Shown: piece after piece, positions 6,983 through 13,021 of the stretch | How positions within the stretch are numbered: position 1 is the first letter of the stretch | Layout: each line of letters begins with the position of its first letter | Source of the DNA: Candidatus Limimorpha equi | Lineage (GTDB): Bacteria; Bacteroidota; Bacteroidia; Bacteroidales; F082 | Length of the DNA stretch: 16,062 nt | Assembly: GCA_018065885.1 (NCBI GenBank) | Contig: JAGHSL010000176.1 | Span: forward strand, 1-16,062 | Reading direction: 5' to 3' | Translations under genes and position numbers: made by a program | The notes under the pieces: generated by a model | What the model was told of the DNA's origin: nothing | Seen by the model: the letters and a program-made list of their open reading frames with translations, nothing else | Database searches by the model: none

Positions 6983-7714
6983 ATGAAATTCACGAAAACA
7001 GCAGTATTCATTTCATTTTTTCTTCTTCAAGGTTGCAGTGCCTACAGACACAACACGGCAAATGAAATCGGGAAAATAACGATCACAAGTCCCGATGCCG
7101 TGAAGTATCTTCCCGGTTTTCCGGCTTTCGATGACAAGGATGCCTTTTTCAACGATTCAATCATGTATGAACGTGGCTATGCCATGAGAGACAGCGAGCG
7201 AGGCAGACAGGCCATCGACGATGCCAGTATTCAGCTCGATTTCTATCACAAAAGGTTTGGTGAGGTTATGGGGGTTAACATAAGCGAAGAAAACACTCCT
7301 GCCATAGCTAATTACCTGAAAGCCACCCATTCATTCGCAGGAAAGAGCATAGTGAAAGCTAAAGGCAGTTTTAGCCGTGAGCGCCCGTTCAGCTATTTCG
7401 GCGAGTCTTCGAGTATTCCTAAAGATGAAGAAAAATACGGAGCATACACCTCTTATCCTTCGGGACATAGTATCGGGGCTTGGATAATTGCACTATCCTT
7501 GACGGCCATCGACGACGAGCACGAATGTGAAATCATCCGCGTGGGCTACGAACTCGGGCAGAGCAGAATCATAACGGGTTTCCATTATCAGAGCGATGTG
7601 GAGGCAGGCCGTTTGGCTGCCAGCGTCGTTTTTGCAAAAATAGTTTCGGACGAGGAATACATCAAACTTATGAATCTTGCACGCAAGGAACTGCAAGAAT
7701 TAAGGAGCAAGTGA
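6983..7714 (+). CDS. Class A nonspecific acid phosphatase, PAP2 superfamily, predicted lipoprotein
   Basis: This is a 243-residue phosphomonoesterase of the bacterial class A (PhoN-like) type. It is probably anchored to a membrane facing the periplasm or outside, where it would release phosphate from organic esters. The start at 6983 gives a lipoprotein signal (MKFTKTAVFISFFLLQGC) with a lipobox ending at Cys18; the ATG at 6950 would put 11 residues before the signal and is rejected. The three-part PAP2 signature is complete: KX6RP at K127-P135, PSGH at 159-162, and SRX5HX3D at S194-D205. This includes the expected catalytic His162 and His201. Neighbours give no direct hint of substrate. A long leader from the promoter at 6856 could carry regulation. 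Confidence 0.93.
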   Translation: MKFTKTAVFISFFLLQGCSAYRHNTANEIGKITITSPDAVKYLPGFPAFDDKDAFFNDSIMYERGYAMRDSERGRQAIDDASIQLDFYHKRFGEVMGVNISEENTPAIANYLKATHSFAGKSIVKAKGSFSRERPFSYFGESSSIPKDEEKYGAYTSYPSGHSIGAWIIALSLTAIDDEHECEIIRVGYELGQSRIITGFHYQSDVEAGRLAASVVFAKIVSDEEYIKLMNLARKELQELRSK

Positions 7715-7735
7715 TTTTCCGATTGAAAAAAATCC

Positions 7736-7743
7736 TACCTTTG
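7736..7743 (+). promoter_or_regulatory. Promoter -7 element TACCTTTG for ornithine carbamoyltransferase
   Basis: TACCTTTG followed by CAGC lies 43 bp before the ATG at 7787 and 21 bp after the phosphatase stop, so the transferase has its own promoter despite the short gap. Confidence 0.72.
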
Positions 7744-7786
7744 CAGCACTTTTCAGAATTTGTTTAACACATTAAAAATAAAAGAA

Positions 7787-8788
7787 ATGGCTTTTAACCT
7801 CAGAAACAGAAACTTCCTGAAGCTTTTGGACTTCACACCGGAAGAAATAAAGTTTTTCCTCAAATTGGCTGCCGACCTGAAAGCTGCCAAATATGCTGGA
7901 ACAGAACAACCACACCTCACTGGCAAGAACATTGCCTTGATTTTTGAAAAGACCTCAACCCGTACACGTTGCGCTTTCGAAGTCGCCGCTAAGGATCAGG
8001 GTGCTCACGTCACTTATCTTGGACCTACCGGTTCACAGATTGGCGTTAAGGAATCCATGAAAGACACAGCCCGCGTTTTGGGCCGTATGTTCGACGGCAT
8101 CGAATACCGTGGTTTTGCTCAGGACATCGTTGAAGAACTGGCCCAGTATGCTGGTGTTCCTGTTTGGAACGGCTTGACCAACGAATTCCACCCGACACAG
8201 ATTTTGGCTGACTTCCTTACTATGCAGGAACACAGCGACAAACCGCTCAACCAAGTCACTTTCGCTTACTGCGGTGATGCCCGTTTCAACATGGGTAACT
8301 CACTGATGGTTGGTGGCGCCAAGATGGGCATGGATGTCCGCATCGTGGCTCCAAAGGAATTGCAGCCAAATCAGGAACTCATCAACACCTGCAAGGAAAT
8401 CGCTAAGGAAACTGGCGCAAAGGTCACTGTTACCGATAACGTTGCCGAAGGCGTCAAAGGTTGCGACTTCTTGTATACCGACGTTTGGGTATCGATGGGC
8501 GAACCTGCTGAAGTCTGGAAGCAGCGCATCGACCTGCTCATGCCTTACCAGGTCAACAAGCAGATGATGGAAATGACAGGCAACCCGGACTGCAAGTTCA
8601 TGCACTGCCTGCCAGCTTACCACAACCTCGAAACTCAGGTTGGCCGCGATGTCAATGCTAAGTTCGGTCTCGACGGCATCGAAGTCACAGAAGAAGTGTT
8701 CGAATCAAAGAACAGCATCGTTTTCGACGAAGCCGAAAACCGTATGCATACCATCAAGGCTGTCATGGTGGCTACCTTGGGCGACTAA
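7787..8788 (+). CDS. argF: Ornithine carbamoyltransferase
   Basis: This 333-residue cytoplasmic enzyme interconverts carbamoyl phosphate plus ornithine with citrulline plus phosphate. The start at 7787 (MAFNLRNRNFLKLLDFTPEE) lies after the promoter; a TTG at 7760 is less likely. The carbamoyl-phosphate loop STRTR is at 57-61, HPTQ at 135-138, the ornithine-binding DVWVSMGE at 232-239, and HCLP with the catalytic Cys at 273-276. The intact SMG loop indicates true ornithine use rather than the N-acyl-ornithine use of the separate Bacteroidales argF' type. The close resemblance to the E. coli ArgF / Pseudomonas ArcB branch leaves open whether it works in arginine synthesis or in citrulline breakdown. 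No arcA or arcC lies beside it. A transporter gene follows beyond a palindromic element. Confidence 0.96.
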   Translation: MAFNLRNRNFLKLLDFTPEEIKFFLKLAADLKAAKYAGTEQPHLTGKNIALIFEKTSTRTRCAFEVAAKDQGAHVTYLGPTGSQIGVKESMKDTARVLGRMFDGIEYRGFAQDIVEELAQYAGVPVWNGLTNEFHPTQILADFLTMQEHSDKPLNQVTFAYCGDARFNMGNSLMVGGAKMGMDVRIVAPKELQPNQELINTCKEIAKETGAKVTVTDNVAEGVKGCDFLYTDVWVSMGEPAEVWKQRIDLLMPYQVNKQMMEMTGNPDCKFMHCLPAYHNLETQVGRDVNAKFGLDGIEVTEEVFESKNSIVFDEAENRMHTIKAVMVATLGD

Positions 8789-8795
8789 TAAATAG

Positions 8796-8976
8796 GAATT
8801 TTTGAATTTGGTTGCAGGGATTGCCTGACGGCAAGAAATCAAATCAATAATCTGTCAAAAATCATATTTTCTTGATAGTCCTTTGTGAAAGAAAACAAAG
8901 ATTTTTGAAAGATTTTAAATGAGGATTTTAATAAGATTTCTTCGGCGAAGCCGAATCCTGAAAAATCAATAAATTC
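8796..8976. repeat. Palindromic intergenic element, copy A
   Basis: This is an imperfect inverted repeat of about 180 bp centred near 8880. Matching blocks are GAATTT (8796-8801) with AAATTC (8971-8976), AAGAAATC (8833-8840) with GATTTCTT (8935-8942), and TCAAAAATC (8855-8863) with GATTTTTGA (8900-8908). Each arm carries a small hairpin: TTGCC-TGAC-GGCAA at 8821-8834 and TTCGGC-GAA-GCCGAA at 8941-8955. A second copy lies at 14487-14701. The shared word GAAAACAAAGATTTTTGA is at 8891-8908. It could act as a terminator for the carbamoyltransferase gene, but it has no coding content. Confidence 0.75.
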
Positions 8977-8994
8977 AATATGACATCTTAATTT

Positions 8995-9024
8995 GGAATT
9001 GCCCTGCCTGTGCGGGGCAATTCC
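8995..9024 (+). promoter_or_regulatory. Strong 13-bp hairpin in the transporter leader
   Basis: GGAATTGCCC (8995-9004) and GGGCAATTCC (9015-9024) are perfect complements. Three further pairs (one G-T) extend the stem to 13 bp with a CTGT loop at 9008-9011. Only three T residues follow before an A-run. It ends 16 bp before the transporter ATG, so it could act as a terminator for upstream transcription or as a leader structure limiting translation. Confidence 0.6.
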
Positions 9025-9040
9025 TTTAAAAACAGGCATC

Positions 9041-10264
9041 ATGTTATCACTTTTCACAGGTTCGGGCGTTGGCCCTACGGTCTTCTATCTGGCAGTTTCC
9101 ATCGTGTTGGGTCTGCTGTTGGGCAAACTAAAAGTCGCTCACGTTTCGCTGGGCATCACTTGGGTGCTTTTCATCGGCATCATCCTGAGTGCCTTGGGCA
9201 TTTCGCTCAATGGCGAAATGTTGCACATCATCAAGGAGTTCGGTTTGATTCTCTTTGTCGTTGCCGTTGGCTTTCAGGTTGGGCCAAACTTTTTTGCTTC
9301 GTTCAAAAAAGGCGGCTTGAAACTCAATCTTTGCGCCATTGCCATTGTCGCTTTGGGCGTTTTGACCACGGTGTTGATTAGCCGTTTCAGCGGCGAGCCT
9401 CTGGAAGTGATGGCTGGCGTTTACACGGGTGCCATTACTAACACGCCGGGCATGTCGGCGGCACAGCAGACGGTCGGCGAACTGGGCATTTGCAGTCCCG
9501 AAACGATAGCCAACGGCTATGCCGTGGCTTATCCTTTGGGTGTTGTCGGCCTCATTGTCAGTTGCCTGATTATCCGTTCCGTGTGCAAGGTGAAATTGGA
9601 TAACGAACCCATGTCGGATGCCAATCAGGAAGATGTGCGGGCACCGAAAAGCGAGACCACGAAAGCCGCTGCACAACGCCATAAGATTTTGCTGATACCT
9701 ATTTTCCTGACCATTGGTTTGGGCATCGTATTAGGCTCGATTCCTGTCCCGATTGGCATGTCGGCGCCGGTCAAGTTGGGTTTGGCAGGCGGCCCATTGG
9801 TGATGGCCATTTTGGTCAGTTGGATTGGCGTGAAAAAAGGCTGGATTGACACCGATTTCACGGGCAGCCATGGTATCTGGATGTTGCGTGAAGTGGGTAT
9901 TGCCTTGTTCTTGGCGGCTGTCGGTTTGGGTGCCGGAGGCAGTTTCATCGGCACCATCAAGGCGGGCGGCTACATGTGGATTCTGTACGGCGTCATCATT
10001 ACCATGGTGCCTACTTTGCTGGTCGGCATCTTCGCGCGCCTGGTGCTGAAAGTCAATTATTACACTTTGATGGGCGTGATTGGCGGCGCCACCACCGACC
10101 CGCCGACTTTGGCCTTTGCCAATACCGTTGCCGCCGAACAGCAGAAAGCCACTGGCAGCACCGAGGAAAACCAGTTGCCGAACATGGGCTATGCTACGGT
10201 TTATCCTTTGACCATGTTTTTGCGCATTTTCACGGCGCAACTTTTGGTGCTTTTGGCAGTGTAA
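9041..10264 (+). CDS. AspT/YidE/YbjL-family transporter lacking TrkA_C domains
   Basis: This is a 407-residue inner-membrane transporter of the aspartate:alanine exchanger superfamily, which is built from two repeated membrane halves. The ATG at 9041 follows the leader hairpin; the TTG at 8993 would translate through it and is rejected. The duplicated signature is visible: GAITNTPGMSAAQQT at 130-144 and GGATTDPPTLAFANT at 348-362. Each is followed by a repeat of GYAVAYPL (159-166) or GYATVYPL (383-390). Between the halves, at about 186-214, is only a short charged linker where typical family members of about 550 residues carry two TrkA_C (RCK_C) regulatory domains. The substrate is unknown; an amino acid or dicarboxylate is possible. 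It lies 252 bp after ornithine carbamoyltransferase, but the palindrome between them argues against a simple operon. Confidence 0.88.
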   Translation: MLSLFTGSGVGPTVFYLAVSIVLGLLLGKLKVAHVSLGITWVLFIGIILSALGISLNGEMLHIIKEFGLILFVVAVGFQVGPNFFASFKKGGLKLNLCAIAIVALGVLTTVLISRFSGEPLEVMAGVYTGAITNTPGMSAAQQTVGELGICSPETIANGYAVAYPLGVVGLIVSCLIIRSVCKVKLDNEPMSDANQEDVRAPKSETTKAAAQRHKILLIPIFLTIGLGIVLGSIPVPIGMSAPVKLGLAGGPLVMAILVSWIGVKKGWIDTDFTGSHGIWMLREVGIALFLAAVGLGAGGSFIGTIKAGGYMWILYGVIITMVPTLLVGIFARLVLKVNYYTLMGVIGGATTDPPTLAFANTVAAEQQKATGSTEENQLPNMGYATVYPLTMFLRIFTAQLLVLLAV

Positions 10265-10526
10265 GGGAAATAAATCTTTCATTAATAATTAGCAAATATA
10301 AACTTAAAAAAATCTGATTTACAACATTTTACTGAAGTAAACACGGAAAGAATCTATAAAAAGATGTTACGTTTCGCAAAACGCAAAATCGAAGATTACC
10401 TCACTTTGTGTCGGTGAATTTACATTTCGACGTAGTCAATTATCGCTAATGATTCATAAATAAATTGGAAAACAGAATAATCACCTATTCATTTGTGGAA
10501 ATTTGCTTTTGACAAGAAAACAATTG
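10265..10526. other. AT-rich gap after the transporter
   Basis: No gene, terminator hairpin or repeat was recognised in this stretch. It lies between the plus-strand transporter gene and the minus-strand small ORF, so both ought to terminate here. A minus-strand TATATTTG at 10300-10293 would point antisense into the transporter gene and is probably chance. Confidence 0.6.
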
Positions 10527-10739
10527 CTAACGTTGAAATGTGTTACAACTTTTTTTTAAGCGTTGCTTTATCATACACCTTGTATTTTTTCTTAGAAATT
10601 GCGCCAAAATCAACCTAATTTTTCCCAAAATATCGAAAACATAAACTGGACTTTGATAATACAAGCCTGTTTCGGGATTCATAAGAAGGCCGAAGGTTTT
10701 TGAATTGTAGAAAAAATCCATAGCCTCGTTGATGCTCAT
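10527..10739 (-). CDS. Small hypothetical ORF, possibly frameshifted near codon 39
   Basis: This 70-codon frame starts 36 bp after the ATPase stop on the same strand. Residues 1-38 (MSINEAMDFFYNSKTFGLLM, then NPETGLYYQSPVYVFDIL) look like genuine protein with a regular helix-forming pattern. From residue 39 the composition changes to a basic, Leu/Ile/Lys-rich string typical of a shifted frame. Removing one G from the GGG run after that DIL would give DILEKLG and a stop at 10612-10610, a natural end for a 42-residue protein. I do not recognise the family with confidence. It vaguely recalls short proteins I associate with DUF3791/DUF3990 gene clusters. It could be a remnant, a sequencing error or a chance ORF. 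Confidence 0.4.
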   Translation of the reverse strand: MSINEAMDFFYNSKTFGLLMNPETGLYYQSPVYVFDILGKIRLILAQFLRKNTRCMIKQRLKKSCNTFQR

Positions 10740-10775
10740 CTTTTTTCATCGACAAGCAATTGAAAAACGTTTCAA

Positions 10776-12116
10776 TTACAAAAACGGAGTCATATACACC
10801 GGAACTAACAGTGTTTCGCCATCTTTTCGAAGGTCTTTGGTATAAACAAGATAGCTCTGTCCGACACGCGAACCGAACTTTTCTCTAAAAGCATCCAACG
10901 AAGCATGGGTCTTGTAGCCTGACGATTTGACTTCGATAGGACATAACTTCGTGCCACGCGACAGCAAGAAGTCAATTTCGTAATTGTGCCTGTTTTCGGA
11001 AGGAAACGTGTGGTAATATAACTCGTTGCCTGCTGTCCGAAGCATCTGAGCCACCATGTTCTCATAAATATATCCCAAATTGGCTTCAAGTTTGTCGCTT
11101 AACAATTTCCTATAAATGATATTGTCGGTATATTCCTTGTCGCGAAATGCCAATGTGACAAACAAGCCGGTGTCGTTCAAATACATCTTAAAACAATCGT
11201 TGTCGGCAGTCAGTTCCATCCCCACATTAGGATCATTCACATGCGAGGCCACATTAACTATCAAGCTTTCTTTCATCAGGGCAATCACCTCCGACAAACG
11301 CGAAGCGGAACCATTATCTATTACTGTCGAAACCTGGTATCGCGACGCGTTTTTGCTTAGTTGGGCGGGAATAGCATTGAACAACGCTTTGGCTCTTCCC
11401 GTTGAATCAAGTTTCTGCAGGTCTTCTGAATAGAGAGACAATATCTTTCTTTTTGTCTTGTCAACTTCACTTAAATCATTGGTTTTTAGAAAAGTACTAA
11501 CTGCCTGAGGCATTCCTCCAACCAACATGTAAAGACGAAAACGACGCATTGATTCGCGAACGACATCATCGCCTATTGATATTTTCTTCTCCCATACATC
11601 ATGTAGAAGCCCCATTGTGGCATAGTCGCCCAAAGCCCATCTAAACTCCTCATAGTCCATGGGATACATCTTGATTTTTTCCTCTTCGCTTGGAATGACG
11701 ATATGTTCAACATTCTTGCGAATGCTAATCAATGACCCGGTTTCGATATAATCGTAGCGACCATCCTTCACCAAATGTTTGATGGCTTGACGCGCTAATG
11801 GTTGCAACTGGACTTCGTCAAAAATAATCACCGATTCACGCTCTGCCAACGACACTCCATATAATACCTGAAGGCGAAGAAAGAAATAATTCAAATCCGC
11901 CAAATTCGACCTGAATAAAGAATCAACTTCTTCGAAAACATTTGAAAAGTCAATCAAAATGTACGATTTATATTCTTGTTTGGCAAATGTCTCAACAATG
12001 GTAGATTTCCCTATTCGACGAGCACCTTCTATGAGCAATGCACTGCGCCCGTTTTCTTGGTTCTTCCATTGAAGCATACGGTCATAAATCTTGCGCTTAA
12101 AAACATATTCATTCAT
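10776..12116 (-). CDS. AAA-family ATPase with C-terminal DUF4143 (PD-(D/E)XK-like) domain
   Basis: This is a 446-residue protein of the AAA_14 plus DUF4143 type, common in several copies in Bacteroidota; the cellular role of the family is not established. Walker A is GARRIGKST at 31-39. Walker B is SVIIFDE at 95-101, and an ETGSLIS sensor-like strand lies at 125-131. The middle carries the RRFRLYMLVGGMPQAV stretch (191-206) that usually precedes DUF4143. The C-terminal domain has a nuclease-like arrangement: YENMVAQ at 354-360, E380-I-D382 and E395-V-K397, so the PD-(D/E)XK residues look intact. It has its own promoter with a 33-bp tandem repeat over the -33 element and is transcribed divergently from tetR. 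A perfect AATTGAAA/TTTCAATT inverted repeat (10758-10777) overlaps its stop codon. Confidence 0.92.
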   Translation of the reverse strand: MNEYVFKRKIYDRMLQWKNQENGRSALLIEGARRIGKSTIVETFAKQEYKSYILIDFSNVFEEVDSLFRSNLADLNYFFLRLQVLYGVSLAERESVIIFDEVQLQPLARQAIKHLVKDGRYDYIETGSLISIRKNVEHIVIPSEEEKIKMYPMDYEEFRWALGDYATMGLLHDVWEKKISIGDDVVRESMRRFRLYMLVGGMPQAVSTFLKTNDLSEVDKTKRKILSLYSEDLQKLDSTGRAKALFNAIPAQLSKNASRYQVSTVIDNGSASRLSEVIALMKESLIVNVASHVNDPNVGMELTADNDCFKMYLNDTGLFVTLAFRDKEYTDNIIYRKLLSDKLEANLGYIYENMVAQMLRTAGNELYYHTFPSENRHNYEIDFLLSRGTKLCPIEVKSSGYKTHASLDAFREKFGSRVGQSYLVYTKDLRKDGETLLVPVYMTPFL

Positions 12117-12142
12117 AGTGATTTACATTACAAATTCAGCTG

Positions 12143-12171
12143 CAAAGATACAAATTTGTCGATGAGCGCAA
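12143..12171 (-). promoter_or_regulatory. ATPase promoter (TTG-N18-TATCTTTG)
   Basis: On the minus strand TATCTTTG (12150-12143) followed by CAG forms the -7 element, 26 bp before the ATG at 12116. TTG lies exactly 18 nt upstream within TTTTGCGCTC, which is also the start of the 33-bp repeat unit on that strand. Confidence 0.8.
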
Positions 12172-12240
12172 AATTTTTTTCTTTAAATTTGCATCTGAGC
12201 GCAAAATCTTTTTCTTTAAATTTGCATCTGAGCGCAAATT
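12164..12240. repeat. 33-bp tandem repeat, 2.3 copies, over the ATPase promoter
   Basis: Unit 1 (12164-12196) and unit 2 (12197-12229) begin GAGCGCAAAAT and end TTTAAATTTGCATCT, differing at one base. A partial third unit (GAGCGCAAATT) runs to 12240. AAATTTGC and GCAAATTT at the unit 2/3 junction form a perfect 8-bp inverted repeat with an 8-nt loop; the 1/2 junction is slightly shorter. The first unit overlaps the -33 box of the ATPase promoter, so the array could be a multi-site operator. Confidence 0.85.
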
Positions 12241-12289
12241 TCTATCATCATTCCAGAATCCCAAAAACAATAATTTTATCTAAATTTTC

Positions 12290-12318
12290 TTGCATAAGAT
12301 TGAAATTTTATATATTTG
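12290..12318 (+). promoter_or_regulatory. tetR promoter (TTG-N18-TATATTTG)
   Basis: TATATTTG at 12311-12318 matches the -7 element, and TTG at 12290-12292 lies exactly 18 nt upstream. It sits 55 bp before the tetR ATG and would drive tetR and probably the protease gene. Confidence 0.8.
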
Positions 12319-12368
12319 CAACACTTGTTGCAAAACAATTGTTTTAATATTTATCGTTGTAAAACAAC
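12316..12368. promoter_or_regulatory. Cluster of palindromes, candidate TetR operators
   Basis: Three perfect palindromes are packed into 53 bp over the tetR start-site region. TTGCAAC-ACTT-GTTGCAA at 12316-12333 overlaps the -7 element. AAAACAATTGTTTT is at 12332-12345, and GTTGT-AAA-ACAAC is at 12356-12368, ending 5 bp before the ATG. The word GTTGYAAAACAA occurs at 12327 and 12356, a 29-bp spacing. Placement and symmetry fit autorepression by the TetR protein; binding itself is inferred. Confidence 0.65.
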
Positions 12369-12373
12369 ATCTT

Positions 12374-13009
12374 ATGCCAAGGAAAGCATTATTTACGAAA
12401 GAAGAAATTGTAGAAAAAGCCCTCGATTTGGTGCGGCGAAAAGGTCTTGATGCCCTCACGGCACGCGAGTTAGGTACCGCCTTAGGTTGTTCATCTCGGC
12501 CAATTTTCACCGTTTTCAATAGCATGGAAGAAGTCGCCTCAGCGGTCAAGCAAGCCGCACAGCAACTTTTTTCAGACTATGTCGCCGATGTAAACAACTA
12601 TACGCCAGCCTTTAAGGAATTCGGATTGAGATTGGTCCGTTTCGCCCACGAAGAGCAGAACCTATTCGATCTCCTTGCCTTCCACAGGGATGCTAACGTT
12701 GCAAACAAGATTCACCCCAAAGCCCTTGAATGTCTGGAATTTATCTGTAGTGATTATGGCATCACAAAAGAACAATCCCATAGGCTCTTCATCCAACTGT
12801 GGGCCTTTGTCTGCGGACTGGCATTGCTGAGCAGCAATGATGCAAAGCTCTATTCCGATGAAGTCGTCAGCGAGATGATTTCGTTGCAATTCGCCTCCAC
12901 GCTGTCGTTCCTCAAATCCGGGAAAAAACTGGTCAGTCCGACCCCACATCTCCGTGCCGAAAACGAAACTACACCAAACATCATCGAATATTTGGAAAAA
13001 CAACAATAA
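12374..13009 (+). CDS. TetR/AcrR-family transcriptional regulator
   Basis: This is a 211-residue dimeric DNA-binding repressor. The ATG at 12374 gives MPRKALFTKEEIVEKALDLV, a normal TetR N-terminus; the frame from 12290 would translate through the promoter and operators. The helix-turn-helix lies at about residues 28-47 (LTARELGTALGCSSRPIFTV), followed by the TetR-typical FNSMEEV at 48-54. The ligand-binding half (about 60-190) has no motif that reveals the inducer; it contains HRDANVANKIHP and a hydrophobic C-terminal helix pair. The C10 protease gene begins 12 bp after its stop, so the two are probably co-transcribed and both under TetR control. The palindromes just upstream are the best candidate operators. 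It is divergent from the ATPase gene. Confidence 0.92.
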   Translation: MPRKALFTKEEIVEKALDLVRRKGLDALTARELGTALGCSSRPIFTVFNSMEEVASAVKQAAQQLFSDYVADVNNYTPAFKEFGLRLVRFAHEEQNLFDLLAFHRDANVANKIHPKALECLEFICSDYGITKEQSHRLFIQLWAFVCGLALLSSNDAKLYSDEVVSEMISLQFASTLSFLKSGKKLVSPTPHLRAENETTPNIIEYLEKQQ

Positions 13010-13021
13010 AACATAATCAAA

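Noticed and set aside
9128..10282. Overlapping minus-strand ORFs of 184, 111 and 183 codons across the transporter
   Set aside because: They lie antisense to clear membrane-protein coding sequence, are rich in His, Gln and Asn, and match nothing recognisable.
10293..10300. Minus-strand TATATTTG after the transporter gene
   Set aside because: It would drive transcription antisense into the transporter gene with no ORF to express, and such words are frequent in AT-rich gaps.
10758..10777. AATTGAAA-AACG-TTTCAATT inverted repeat as terminator of the ATPase gene
   Set aside because: The stem is all weak pairs apart from one C-G, it overlaps the stop codon, and no T-run follows on the minus strand; a chance palindrome is as likely.
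12164..12240. Tandem repeat considered as a CRISPR array
   Set aside because: Units are contiguous with no unique spacers, there are only 2.3 copies, and no cas gene is present.
11976..12347. 123-codon plus-strand ORF across the ATPase/tetR intergenic region
   Set aside because: It runs over the 33-bp tandem repeat and both promoters, giving repeated SLNLHLSA peptides that come from the DNA repeat, and it overlaps the ATPase gene antisense.
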